A DNA stretch of 51,051 nucleotides from Rickettsia typhi. Its GTDB lineage: Bacteria; Pseudomonadota; Alphaproteobacteria; Rickettsiales; UBA1997. The DNA is taken from positions 1 through 51,051 of the forward strand of contig CAMCFD010000001.1 in NCBI GenBank assembly GCA_945874115.1, read 5' to 3'. The position numbers and the translations under genes are program-made. Positions within the stretch are counted from its first letter, which is position 1. The number at the start of each line of letters is the position of its first letter. The notes below the pieces were generated by a model, which made no database searches, was not told the origin of the DNA, and was given only the letters and a program-made list of their open reading frames with translations. This document shows positions 21,856 through 29,956 of the stretch, in pieces.

Positions 21856-22806
21856 CTATTTTAGCATTTCAATTACGAACAAACTTTCTGGTCTTGTGAA
21901 TAAGTTTAGGAATATTTTGAAACATACGCCAAAAAGCAATAAAGCAAGGAATGATCGCATTTTGTCGGCGTCGAGGCGATATCCGGTTCTGGTTCCGATT
22001 TGTGCGCCAATCGATGAGCTTATGATTAATAAAAACGCCAAAACGATATCGACGGTTTTATTGCTGTAAGCCTGCAAAAAAGTTGTGTTGCTTGCGATGA
22101 AAATGATTTGAAAAAGCGATGTTCCAACCACGACATTTGAAGGCATTCTTAAAATGTAAATCATGGCGGGAATCATTAAAAATCCGCCGCCAATGCCCAT
22201 TAAGGCGACTAAAATTCCGATTCCAATACTTAAAATTATTGGCACGATAAGACTGACTTCGATTCCTGATTTTGGGAAATAAATTTTATAGGGAAGGTTG
22301 TCTAATTTTGTGAGAAATTTCTTAAAAAAGGCGCTGCATTTCTTGTTTTTTTTGTCGTCATCATCTTCGAATGAGAGTTGATATTTTCTCGATAAAATCA
22401 TCTTTATGTTGTCGAAGAGCATGAGGGTGCTGATTGAGCCGAGAAATAAGACGTAGGTGATTCCGACAACGAGATCGATGTCGCCTGATTTTTGAAGGAC
22501 TCGAAAAATTGAAACGCCAAGTGTCGAGCCGATGAAACCGCCAATTAACAGGAAGCCGCCCATTTTTATGTCTACGCCGCCTTTTTTTAATTGCGCGAAA
22601 AGGCCGGAAACCGAGGCCGCGACGATTTGATTCGCCGATGTTGCGACCGCAATCGCTGGCGAAATGCCGATGAACATCAAAAACGGGGTTGTTAGAAATC
22701 CGCCGCCAATCCCGAACATTCCTGCTAAAAAGCCCGTGAAAAGGCCGAGGGCAAGGATAAGTAAGACGTTAATAGGAATTTCTGCAATCGGTAAATAAAT
22801 TTGCAT
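21856..22806 (-). CDS. TSUP family permease (TauE/SafE)
   Basis: A 316-residue inner-membrane protein with about eight helices in two repeated halves. Each half carries the family loop: GIGGGFLTTPFLMFIGISPAIAVATS and MGIGGGFLMIPAMIYILRMP...VVGTS. TSUP proteins move sulfite, taurine-derived sulfoacetate or other organosulfur anions across the membrane; the direction here is unknown. A charged cytoplasmic loop (about 145-165, KKNKK) separates the halves. Its start overlaps the ygfZ stop by 1 nt, so ygfZ-TSUP-TIGR02186-usp form one run. Confidence 0.92.
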   Translation of the reverse strand: MQIYLPIAEIPINVLLILALGLFTGFLAGMFGIGGGFLTTPFLMFIGISPAIAVATSANQIVAASVSGLFAQLKKGGVDIKMGGFLLIGGFIGSTLGVSIFRVLQKSGDIDLVVGITYVLFLGSISTLMLFDNIKMILSRKYQLSFEDDDDKKNKKCSAFFKKFLTKLDNLPYKIYFPKSGIEVSLIVPIILSIGIGILVALMGIGGGFLMIPAMIYILRMPSNVVVGTSLFQIIFIASNTTFLQAYSNKTVDIVLAFLLIISSSIGAQIGTRTGYRLDADKMRSFLALLLFGVCFKIFLNLFTRPESLFVIEMLK

Positions 22807-23660
22807 TAATTTATAATCGTTAATTTATTTTTTTCTTCCGTGACGCAAAGATTGTTCGAGTCTTGCGTTTCATTTTCGGTTTTTAATAAGGCTAGCGCGC
22901 TTAGTTTATCGCCAAATTTAACTGAAGATAATATTATCCCAATGTTTTTTCCTTCGCAATAGATTTCGCAATTTTTTTCAATTTGCTCTAAATTGTCGAT
23001 TTCTACGTGGAAGAGTTTTTTTCTAACTTGTCCCAAATGATGAGTTCGCGCCGTTAATTCTTGGCCAACATAACAGCCTTTTTGATAATCGATTGCGCTT
23101 AATTCATCGAATCCAAATTCTAAAATTATCGATTTTTCATAAGTTAAATCATGTTCGCTTTCGGCTATTTTTAAGGAAATTCGTCTAAAATGATATTTTT
23201 TATCATCTTTTTCGAGTAAATTTTCGTCAATTTTTTGCGCCACATAAATTCTTTTTCCCATATTTTTGTTACGCGCGTCTTCAAATATCATGGCATTTGC
23301 AAGATTTTTGTCTAAATCTTCATTGTCATTTTTATCGCTAAAATATGAAAAAACTTGCAATTCATCATTTTTTTTCAGTACAACATCGGCTTTTAATTTA
23401 TAAAAAGTTAGTTTTTTCATGATCTCGTCTCGTCTCGATTTTAAGCAATCGACAAATAAAATTCCATCTTTTTCGAAGATGAAAATATCGTATAAAAATC
23501 GGCCTTGAGCGTTTAACATTGCGGCGTATAAGAGCTTTGACGACGAAGCGCTATTGATGTCGTTTGAAATTAATCCCTGCAAAAACTTTTTTGCGTCTTT
23601 GCCTTTGATTTCAATGATTGCGCGATCTTGGAGTAGAATTAATTTGTTATTCATTTTCAA
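22806..23660 (-). CDS. ygfZ: Folate-binding YgfZ/GcvT-like protein
   Basis: Tetrahydrofolate-dependent factor that supports Fe-S cluster assembly or repair (IBA57/YgfZ). The 284 residues carry the diagnostic KGCYVGQE motif (DYQKGCYVGQELTAR) with the conserved Cys, plus the N-terminal KDAKKFLQGLISNDIN segment. Its start overlaps the glycosyltransferase 61 gene by 14 nt. Full length for the short bacterial class. Confidence 0.93.
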   Translation of the reverse strand: MKMNNKLILLQDRAIIEIKGKDAKKFLQGLISNDINSASSSKLLYAAMLNAQGRFLYDIFIFEKDGILFVDCLKSRRDEIMKKLTFYKLKADVVLKKNDELQVFSYFSDKNDNEDLDKNLANAMIFEDARNKNMGKRIYVAQKIDENLLEKDDKKYHFRRISLKIAESEHDLTYEKSIILEFGFDELSAIDYQKGCYVGQELTARTHHLGQVRKKLFHVEIDNLEQIEKNCEIYCEGKNIGIILSSVKFGDKLSALALLKTENETQDSNNLCVTEEKNKLTIIN

Positions 23661-24660
23661 GCATTTGTTTAAGATTTTTTTCTAATTTGGCTAAATCGAC
23701 AAAAAAAGTTGACATGTGAGTGTCGGTTTGGCCGCTGTGAAATTTCGATTCGTGATAAAAATAATTAAAATTAATTAGCGAGGCCAATCCAAAATATTCG
23801 GTGACTGGTCTTCCGTTGTTTGGTTCGGTGGCAATTTCAAGAATTGACGAATTTTCTTTCATAAATAAAATATTGGTAAGGCCGGCTCCGTGTGGGCTTA
23901 CGACATATTTTGCGCCGCGCATAATGTTAACTTGGTCTTGATATGAAAATTTTTCGGCGATGATTTTTTTGAAGCCATATTTTTGCAGCAACTCGACGAC
24001 TTCTTTTTCATTTTCGACGAAGCGCAATTTTTGTCCTTCGCGCGAAATATATATTTTTTCGCCAAAACCCAAATCTTTCGTGGCGCTAGTTTTTAGAATG
24101 GTTTCGCGCACTTTCACCAAAGCTTGCGGATAATATTGTGGCATTTTTACCAGTGCCAATTCTTTCGTTTTAATATTTGATTTTTTTGGTAAAAAAACAA
24201 TTTGTTTTTCGTCAATTCCAAATATTTTCAAGCTTGGCAAAACGAATTTATAACTTTTATATTTTTTTGGCAAAAACAAAACCGCGTCTTTTGCGGTTCC
24301 TGCAGTTTGTAAAATCACGAGTTTCTGAAGCGTAAAAATGTGCCAGTGATAATAATTGCTAGTCCATTCGTCAGTAATTAGCAAAAATCTTTTTTTGCTA
24401 AAATTAAATTTCGGGAAAATAAATTTCAGAAAAAATTTATAGCCTTTTTGATATTTTTCAAAATTTACAACGCTTATACAACTTTCTCGCAAAATTTTAA
24501 AATATTGGAAGGCGACGCTATTTGTCGCGATTCGAAAGTTTTTCTTCAAAATAATTTCTGGCTTATAAAAATTAACTGATTTAATATCTTTGAATATATC
24601 AAATTCGCTATCATTTGGATCAAAATTTTTCGGTAAAATATATTTATAATCGTTTTTCAT
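23647..24660 (-). CDS. Glycosyltransferase family 61 (DUF563) protein
   Basis: A 337-residue protein with the GT61 C-terminal signature: IYISREGQKLRFVENEKEV, then SYQDQVNIMRGAKYVVSPHGAGLTNILFM with the conserved HGAGLTN. The family transfers xylose, GlcNAc or similar sugars onto polysaccharide or protein; no acceptor can be inferred. No signal peptide, so probably cytoplasmic and acting on a lipid-linked substrate. The start ATG is 3 bp from the divergent GT4 gene. Confidence 0.85.
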   Translation of the reverse strand: MKNDYKYILPKNFDPNDSEFDIFKDIKSVNFYKPEIILKKNFRIATNSVAFQYFKILRESCISVVNFEKYQKGYKFFLKFIFPKFNFSKKRFLLITDEWTSNYYHWHIFTLQKLVILQTAGTAKDAVLFLPKKYKSYKFVLPSLKIFGIDEKQIVFLPKKSNIKTKELALVKMPQYYPQALVKVRETILKTSATKDLGFGEKIYISREGQKLRFVENEKEVVELLQKYGFKKIIAEKFSYQDQVNIMRGAKYVVSPHGAGLTNILFMKENSSILEIATEPNNGRPVTEYFGLASLINFNYFYHESKFHSGQTDTHMSTFFVDLAKLEKNLKQMLENE

Positions 24661-24663
24661 TTT

Positions 24664-25689
24664 ATGAGAATTTTAAACGCAATTCATAATCAGTCAATTG
24701 GCGGCGTTGAGCAAATGTTTCGCAATTATACAATCGCGCTAAAAAATTCTGGCCATGAAGTTGCTTTATTAATTTCGAAGAACAATTATGATTATACAAA
24801 TGTAAAAAGAATTTTCAAACTAAATAATTTCTCGCAAATTTCTGATTTTTTTCATTTATTGTGGATTTTATTGATTTTCCGCCCAAATTTGGTGATTTGC
24901 CATTCAAATCGGATAATGAAGTGGATGAAAATTTTCGCGAAATTTACGCCGATAAAGTCGGTTGCGATCAATCACGGAATCTCTTTTAAAAGCTCGCTTA
25001 ATTGCGATTATATCATTAACATTAATTCTCAAATTCACGAAATGGTTATTGGCGCGGGTTTCAATCGCGAAAATTCTTTTGTGATTGAAAACGTGATCGA
25101 AAATAATTATCCATATCGCGCGCGTCAATTAAACGAAAAAACGCCGGTGATCGCTATGTATGGAAGAATTGAGCCGCGCAAGGGTTTCGATATTTTAATC
25201 AAGGCTGGCGAAATTTTGGCCAAAAAAAATTATGATTTCAGCCTTAAAATTGGTGGTTTTGAAGTTGAGGGAAGTTATGGTTTGCAGAATGTAAAAAATC
25301 TTGCCAAGGATCGCGGCGTTTATGAAAAATGTGATTTTGTCGGAGTAGTTTATGATAAGGCAGATTTTTTCAAAGATGTCGATATTTTTGTTATTCCGTC
25401 TCGTGAAGAGCCTTTTGGCCTTGTGATTCTCGAATCTTTCGCTAATTCGGTTTTAGCGATTTCATCAAATACAATTGGTGGAAAAATGTTAATAAATCAT
25501 GGTGAAGATGGAATTTTATTTGAAAATGAAAATTACGAAAATTTGGCGCAAAAAATAATTTATGCACTTGAAAATAAAGAAAATTATTGTAATTATACCA
25601 AGAAAGCTTACGAAAAATTAGAGAAAAATTTCAATTTTGATGTTTTTTCGGCAAAATTTGGTGATTTTTTGACTAAAACGATGAAATAA
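24664..25689 (+). CDS. Glycosyltransferase family 4
   Basis: A 341-residue GT-B enzyme. MRILNAIHNQSIGGVEQMFRNY is the N-terminal acceptor-domain start. The donor domain holds GRIEPRKGFDILIKAGEIL (about 165-183) and PSREEPFGLVILESFANS with the E-x7-E retaining signature, followed by NTIGGKMLINHGEDGILFE. It probably adds a hexose during cell-surface glycan synthesis together with the adjacent GT61 enzyme. Followed 11 nt later by a promoter for the lipoprotein array. Confidence 0.9.
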   Translation: MRILNAIHNQSIGGVEQMFRNYTIALKNSGHEVALLISKNNYDYTNVKRIFKLNNFSQISDFFHLLWILLIFRPNLVICHSNRIMKWMKIFAKFTPIKSVAINHGISFKSSLNCDYIININSQIHEMVIGAGFNRENSFVIENVIENNYPYRARQLNEKTPVIAMYGRIEPRKGFDILIKAGEILAKKNYDFSLKIGGFEVEGSYGLQNVKNLAKDRGVYEKCDFVGVVYDKADFFKDVDIFVIPSREEPFGLVILESFANSVLAISSNTIGGKMLINHGEDGILFENENYENLAQKIIYALENKENYCNYTKKAYEKLEKNFNFDVFSAKFGDFLTKTMK

Positions 25690-25700
25690 TTTGATTTTTC

Positions 25701-25729
25701 TTGTTAAAAAGTTAGAATTTTTTTATAAC
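25701..25729 (+). promoter_or_regulatory. Promoter of the lipoprotein array
   Basis: TTGTTA (25701-25706) and TATAAC (25724-25729) are spaced by 17 bp, with the first lipoprotein ATG 20 nt downstream. It separates the array from the GT4 gene. Confidence 0.5.
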
Positions 25730-25749
25730 AAAAGATAAAAAATAAATTA

Positions 25750-26085
25750 ATGACAAATTGTATAAAATATATTCTTGCAGTAACTTTATTTTTTACACTA
25801 GCGGGATGTGAAATTATTTTTGAGAAATCGCCGCGAGGCTGGCCAGCTTTTGAACCAAGACCTCTTGTTGGGGTGAAGAATTTTCCGCCAACTGACACCG
25901 ATTATGGCAAGGGTTTTCGCGGTGGCTGTGGTTCGGCGTGGGACGCGGTTACGAAGGGATTGACTTCTGATGTTAGTCCGAAAGCTATTGATACGCAAAA
26001 AATGGTAAAAAGCCCTGATTACGCCTTGGGTTGGTCGGATGGTTTTGAGCAATGCACTTATATTGTTGACTGGGATGTCGTATAA
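25750..26085 (+). CDS. Lipoprotein 1 of a tandem paralogous array
   Basis: A 111-residue lipoprotein (signal with lipobox LAGC, Cys20). The mature part has the array-wide layout: motif A DTDYGKGFRGGCGSAW and motif B SPDYALGWSDGFEQCTY, i.e. an aromatic residue, G, aromatic, then a GC pair, and later GW-x2-G-x3-C. The two conserved cysteines probably form a disulfide or bind a ligand. Smallest member, and the next gene overlaps its end by 11 nt. No family recognised. Confidence 0.85.
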   Translation: MTNCIKYILAVTLFFTLAGCEIIFEKSPRGWPAFEPRPLVGVKNFPPTDTDYGKGFRGGCGSAWDAVTKGLTSDVSPKAIDTQKMVKSPDYALGWSDGFEQCTYIVDWDVV

Positions 26086-26428
26086 AATCCTCAAAAAACA
26101 CAGCTTCATTGTTTTGTTTTTTGTTGTGCTGACATCAATCACTTCATCTTGTCGATTGGTGGGGTTTTATGAGCCAGTTACACTCGATTTAGATATACCG
26201 GACGGTCCAGCTGAATATAAGGCGGGATATCGCGCTGGTTGTCGCTCTGGCCTTGGCGCCGGAAGGGCCTTTGCTGGAGGATTTGTTTATGATCCTGATC
26301 ATGGTACGGGTGTTTATCAGCACGATTCTAACTTTGTTACTGGCTGGAGCCATGGTTGGTTTACCTGCGTAATTCATGCCTCAACTTTCAGTACATTGAA
26401 CGCAATGAAACATGGGCCATTAGAATAA
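26075..26428 (+). CDS. Lipoprotein 2 of a tandem paralogous array
   Basis: From ATG 26075 this encodes 117 residues; an upstream in-frame start at 26039 would bury the signal peptide. A hydrophobic signal is followed by a weak lipobox (ITSSC). Motif A is PAEYKAGYRAGCRSGLG and motif B is NFVTGWSHGWFTCVI. Between them lies a Gly-rich loop with FVYDPDHGTGVYQHDS. It is translationally coupled to lipoprotein 1. Function unknown. Confidence 0.82.
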   Translation: MSYKILKKHSFIVLFFVVLTSITSSCRLVGFYEPVTLDLDIPDGPAEYKAGYRAGCRSGLGAGRAFAGGFVYDPDHGTGVYQHDSNFVTGWSHGWFTCVIHASTFSTLNAMKHGPLE

Positions 26429-26430
26429 TT

Positions 26431-26793
26431 ATGAAATATTTAAAAATAATAAGCCTAATCTCGATATTATCGCTGACTTTTTTTGTCGGCTCTTGTAGGC
26501 AGATAGGCAAAAAAATGCCAAATACTCCACTTAGTGATTTTAAAGATACGATGGCGACCGCAACTCCTGATTTTAGAAAGGGTTGGTACGATGGTTGTGA
26601 AGTCGGGCTTTCGACCGGAGCTAATACTTTTTATAAAACTCTCTATAAAAGTAATCAAATTGATGGTTATAAAATGACCGAGTCTCCTGAATATAAAGCG
26701 GCTTGGGGAACGTCCTTTTGGTATTGCTATCGCTATACTTTTATTAAACAAAAAAGTCCGTTTTGGAAGTCATTCTTTGAAGGATATAAATAA
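26431..26793 (+). CDS. Lipoprotein 3 of a tandem paralogous array
   Basis: From ATG 26431 it encodes 120 residues, 2 nt after lipoprotein 2. The signal ends in a good lipobox (VGSC). Motif A is TPDFRKGWYDGCEVGLS and motif B is SPEYKAAWGTSFWYCYR. The region between is Lys/Tyr-rich (FYKTLYKSNQIDGYKM). It shares the SPxYxxxW wording of lipoprotein 1. Function unknown. Confidence 0.84.
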   Translation: MKYLKIISLISILSLTFFVGSCRQIGKKMPNTPLSDFKDTMATATPDFRKGWYDGCEVGLSTGANTFYKTLYKSNQIDGYKMTESPEYKAAWGTSFWYCYRYTFIKQKSPFWKSFFEGYK

Positions 26794-26794
26794 T

Positions 26795-27313
26795 ATGGTG
26801 AGAATAATTTTAATAACATTGCTGCTTTTTATCCCGTGTTGTCGGTGGTTTGAAAATGCCTCGACCCCATATACAATTGGCGCGGGATTTAAAGTTCCAC
26901 CGGGAACACCAGCTTTTCAGCAAGGTTATCGCGATGGCTGTTCGCAGATTTTTTATTCTCGTGGTAACAGTTTTTATCGTTGGCGCCATAAATATAAATA
27001 TAATCCGAAAATGAACGGCAATTCAGAATATCGTTTTGGCTATAAAAGGGGAGGTTCTTTTTGTTTCAACTTCATAACTCCGGGCGTGACTGCGCCAGAT
27101 CGCTATATATTTCCTAATAAAGACCCAATTTTGGCGATGGACTACAACAAAACCGGTTTCTTTGAGGGTCCGCTCGACGCTTTTATACCACAAGCAGAGT
27201 GGGGAGGTCTTGACGGTGTTTATAAGGTTTGGTCGGGAGGCGGCGGAGATTCTGTGTTTGGCGCAAATCCTTTGTGGGCTGGCGGTTCTAGTGGTCAATT
27301 TTTTGGACAATAA
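26795..27313 (+). CDS. Lipoprotein 4 of a tandem paralogous array
   Basis: From ATG 26795 it encodes 172 residues, 1 nt after lipoprotein 3. The signal ends FIPCC, a poor lipobox but with the Cys in the right place. Motif A is TPAFQQGYRDGCSQIFY and motif B is NSEYRFGYKRGGSFCFN. It has an extra C-terminal Gly/Trp-rich extension (about 110-172; GGLDGVYKVWSGGGGD) not found in the shorter members. Function unknown. Confidence 0.82.
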   Translation: MVRIILITLLLFIPCCRWFENASTPYTIGAGFKVPPGTPAFQQGYRDGCSQIFYSRGNSFYRWRHKYKYNPKMNGNSEYRFGYKRGGSFCFNFITPGVTAPDRYIFPNKDPILAMDYNKTGFFEGPLDAFIPQAEWGGLDGVYKVWSGGGGDSVFGANPLWAGGSSGQFFGQ

Positions 27314-27326
27314 AATTATTTGATAT

Positions 27327-27854
27327 ATGAATTTTGTAAAGTTCACGATTCTGATGTTTTTTGTGGCTTCATGCTCAACGCCAAATTGGTATAAGCCGCA
27401 TGGATATAAATTGTTTAGCCTTATGCCAAAAGGAGGAACTCCCGGCTATAATCTTGGTTGGGTTCATGGCTGTGAATCGGGAGCGGGAACGCAATTTGGT
27501 GGCGCAGTTTATCAAACTTTTTACACTTGGAATCGTGATCCTGACATTTCAAGTTCGCGGCCCGATATTGAGAAAATTCGAAAACGCTACGGAAAAAAAG
27601 AATTAAAAGATGTTAACTGGAGCGATAGTGCTGAAATAAAACGCAACTTTTCCGACTATAATCTAGTTTTTTGGGACGCGCATTATTTCTGTCGTCAAAC
27701 TGTTTTGGGAACTCTTCAGCTGGGTGATATGGATCCGCCTCTTCCGGGTGAAACACGCTATAATCCATCAGCTCATCACTTGGGAAGTGTTTATAAATTG
27801 AATGGAAAAAATGACCCGAGGTTGGGATCTCAAAGAAGTGGAGGTTTTTGGTAG
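27327..27854 (+). CDS. Lipoprotein 5 of a tandem paralogous array
   Basis: A 175-residue lipoprotein (lipobox VASC, Cys16). Motif A is TPGYNLGWVHGCESGAG and motif B is NLVFWDAHYFCRQT. An insertion between the motifs (about 80-112) is Lys/Arg-rich. The C-terminal tail is Pro/Gly-rich and ends GGFW. It lies 13 nt after lipoprotein 4, completing a five-gene operon, and converges on hemW with an 11-nt gap. Function unknown. Confidence 0.83.
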   Translation: MNFVKFTILMFFVASCSTPNWYKPHGYKLFSLMPKGGTPGYNLGWVHGCESGAGTQFGGAVYQTFYTWNRDPDISSSRPDIEKIRKRYGKKELKDVNWSDSAEIKRNFSDYNLVFWDAHYFCRQTVLGTLQLGDMDPPLPGETRYNPSAHHLGSVYKLNGKNDPRLGSQRSGGFW

Positions 27855-27865
27855 AGTTTTTACGA

Positions 27866-29038
27866 TTAAATCAAAAGTTTTTGCACAACTTTGTTAATTA
27901 TAGAATTCGTCAAAATTTTCCCCTTTTGCGTAATTTTCATCGAATCATGAGAAATGCTTAAAAATCCCTCGTTTTCGAGATTTTTCAGAGCTTTATAATC
28001 AACGATTTCGCTAAGTTTTTTACCAAAATGGCTGATGAAAATTTCGTCATTTATGCCCGCGTCAAGTCTAAGTCCCATTAAAATTAACTCTTGCGCCAGT
28101 TCGTGATCTGAAATTGCTTCGATTTTTTGAATTCCATTGCCTTTTTTTGCCACTTGATCAAGCCAATTTTGCGGTTTGTGAGTCATCATAATTGCGCTTC
28201 TTTGTTTTTCGCCGTCAAGATAAACTCGAGAATGAGCTCCGGCTCCAACTCCAATATAATCAAGGCCTCGCCAATAAACCAAATTATGTTTGCACTCAAA
28301 ATTCTTCTTGGCATAATTAGAAATTTCATAATTTAAAAAACCATTCTTGTCCAAAACTTCGTTGGTTTTTTCATAAATCTCTGCGGATAATTCTTCGTCT
28401 GGCAATGTAAATTTTTTGTCGGCAAAATCTCTAAAAAATGGCGTGCCTTTTTCAATCGTAAGTTGATAAAGCGAAATATGTTTTGAGCCAAAACTTAGCG
28501 CCAATTCTATTTCTTTAAGCCATTCTTCAGCTTTTTGTTTTGGCCTTGCATAAATTAAATCAAACGAAAAATTGTCGAAAATTTGCGCAGTGTTTTTTAT
28601 CACCGAAATTGCTTCTTGCGATGAATGGTTGCGTCCCAAAAATTTTAAATCTTCGTTGTTAAGAGCTTGAATTCCGATCGACAAACGATTTATTCCGGTT
28701 TTTTTTAATTCCAAAAATTTCGCACTTTCGTAAGAAGTTGGGTTGGTTTCCAGCGTAATTTCGCAATCATTGCTAATTTTCCAATTTTTGGCAATTCTGT
28801 TTAAAATTGCCTCAACTAAGCTAATTGGCATCAATGAAGGCGTGCCTCCGCCAAAGAAAATCGTTTTTATTTCGCGATTTTCTAAATTTTTGCCAAAAAA
28901 ATCTATTTCATTAATATAACATTGCTCAAAATTTTTATGATCAATATTTTGTGAAACGTGTGAATTAAAGTCGCAATACGGACATTTCGACTTGCAAAAA
29001 GGATAATGAACATAGACAGAAAGCGGTTTTGTAGCCAT
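27866..29038 (-). CDS. hemW: Radical SAM protein HemW (heme chaperone)
   Basis: A 390-residue radical SAM protein. VYVHYPFCKSKCPYCDFNSH has the C-x3-C-x2-C cluster motif (about residues 15-22), followed by FFGGGTPSL and the TLETNPTSYE and GINRLSIGIQA blocks of the HemN/HemW family. The N-terminal start and length fit HemW, a heme-binding chaperone, rather than coproporphyrinogen dehydrogenase HemN, which has an extra N-terminal cysteine and extension. It is divergent from the FTR1 iron permease with a Fur box between, suggesting a link between iron and heme supply. Confidence 0.93.
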   Translation of the reverse strand: MATKPLSVYVHYPFCKSKCPYCDFNSHVSQNIDHKNFEQCYINEIDFFGKNLENREIKTIFFGGGTPSLMPISLVEAILNRIAKNWKISNDCEITLETNPTSYESAKFLELKKTGINRLSIGIQALNNEDLKFLGRNHSSQEAISVIKNTAQIFDNFSFDLIYARPKQKAEEWLKEIELALSFGSKHISLYQLTIEKGTPFFRDFADKKFTLPDEELSAEIYEKTNEVLDKNGFLNYEISNYAKKNFECKHNLVYWRGLDYIGVGAGAHSRVYLDGEKQRSAIMMTHKPQNWLDQVAKKGNGIQKIEAISDHELAQELILMGLRLDAGINDEIFISHFGKKLSEIVDYKALKNLENEGFLSISHDSMKITQKGKILTNSIINKVVQKLLI

Positions 29039-29049
29039 ATTAATTTTTC

Positions 29050-29092
29050 TTGTATTTATTTATGCGCAATGTTATAATGATAACCATTATCA
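29050..29092 (+). promoter_or_regulatory. Promoter overlapped by a Fur box upstream of the FTR1 gene
   Basis: TTGTAT (29050-29055) and TATAAT (29073-29078) are spaced by 17 bp. The 19-mer TATAATGATAACCATTATC (29073-29091) differs from the Fur consensus at two positions. The 7-1-7 form TGATAAC-C-ATTATCA (29078-29092) has one mismatch in 14. Fur-Fe(II) bound here would cover the -10 region and repress iron uptake. Confidence 0.8.
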
Positions 29093-29134
29093 ATATTTGT
29101 GCTTCATCAGGACTAATAAATAAATTATAACAAA

Positions 29135-29956
29135 ATGCTACAAATTTTAATAGTAGTTTTTCGCGAAATGCTTGAAATTTCTTTAATTCTCGGAGTTTTA
29201 ACTGTCGCAACAAGACAGATAAAGGGTCGCGACAAGTGGATTTGGGGTGGTTTATTGCTTGGAATTTTCGGTTCATTTTTATTGGCCTTATCAACCGATT
29301 CAATCTCGCAAAGCCTTGATGGCGTTGGACAAGAAATATTCAACGGCGCAATTTTACTTTCGGCTGCAATCATGATTTCGTGGACAGTGATTTGGATGCA
29401 GCAACACGCCAGAAGCTTGTCGGGCGAATTTAAAAATCTCGGAAAATCAATAGAGCGGGGCGCAAGGCCGCCATACAGCCTTCTCATCGTAGTATTTTTA
29501 TCAGTTTTGCGCGAAGGTTCTGAAATTGTTCTTTTCACTTACAGCTCGTTCATTTCTGGCATTGCTTTTAACGAAATAATCATTGGATTATTGTGTGGCG
29601 TTGCGCTTGGAGTCGGAATCGGAGTCGCTTTATATTTCGGAATGCTTAAAATTTTTGGCAAATATTTCTTTAAAGTTACAACTTTAATCCTAGTTTTTTT
29701 AGCTTGTTCAATAACCGCGCAAGCCTTTGGTTTTTGGGTCAGCGCCGATTTTGTTCCGTCAATTGTTGATCAAGTTTGGGACAGTTCTAATATTTTATCG
29801 CAAAAAAGTTTTTTCGGAAATTTCCTTCATATTTTCTTTGGTTATATTGACCAGCCATCAGCTGTTCAAATCATCGCTTATTTGACAAATTTGACAATAT
29901 TATTTTTTGGGCTTAAAATCGCTTCTAAAAAAATTAACAATGGCAAGAAAATTTAA
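29135..29956 (+). CDS. FTR1 family high-affinity iron permease (EfeU-like)
   Basis: A 273-residue inner-membrane protein with about seven helices and both FTR1 iron-binding motifs: REMLE in helix 1 (VVFREMLEISLILGV) and REGSE in helix 4 (SVLREGSEIVLFTYS), each of the R-E-x-x-E type. It transports ferric or ferrous iron into the cytoplasm. The EfeO/EfeB-type partners usually found with EfeU are not adjacent. A near-consensus Fur box overlaps the promoter. Its end overlaps the DUF374 gene by 17 nt. Confidence 0.93.
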   Translation: MLQILIVVFREMLEISLILGVLTVATRQIKGRDKWIWGGLLLGIFGSFLLALSTDSISQSLDGVGQEIFNGAILLSAAIMISWTVIWMQQHARSLSGEFKNLGKSIERGARPPYSLLIVVFLSVLREGSEIVLFTYSSFISGIAFNEIIIGLLCGVALGVGIGVALYFGMLKIFGKYFFKVTTLILVFLACSITAQAFGFWVSADFVPSIVDQVWDSSNILSQKSFFGNFLHIFFGYIDQPSAVQIIAYLTNLTILFFGLKIASKKINNGKKI

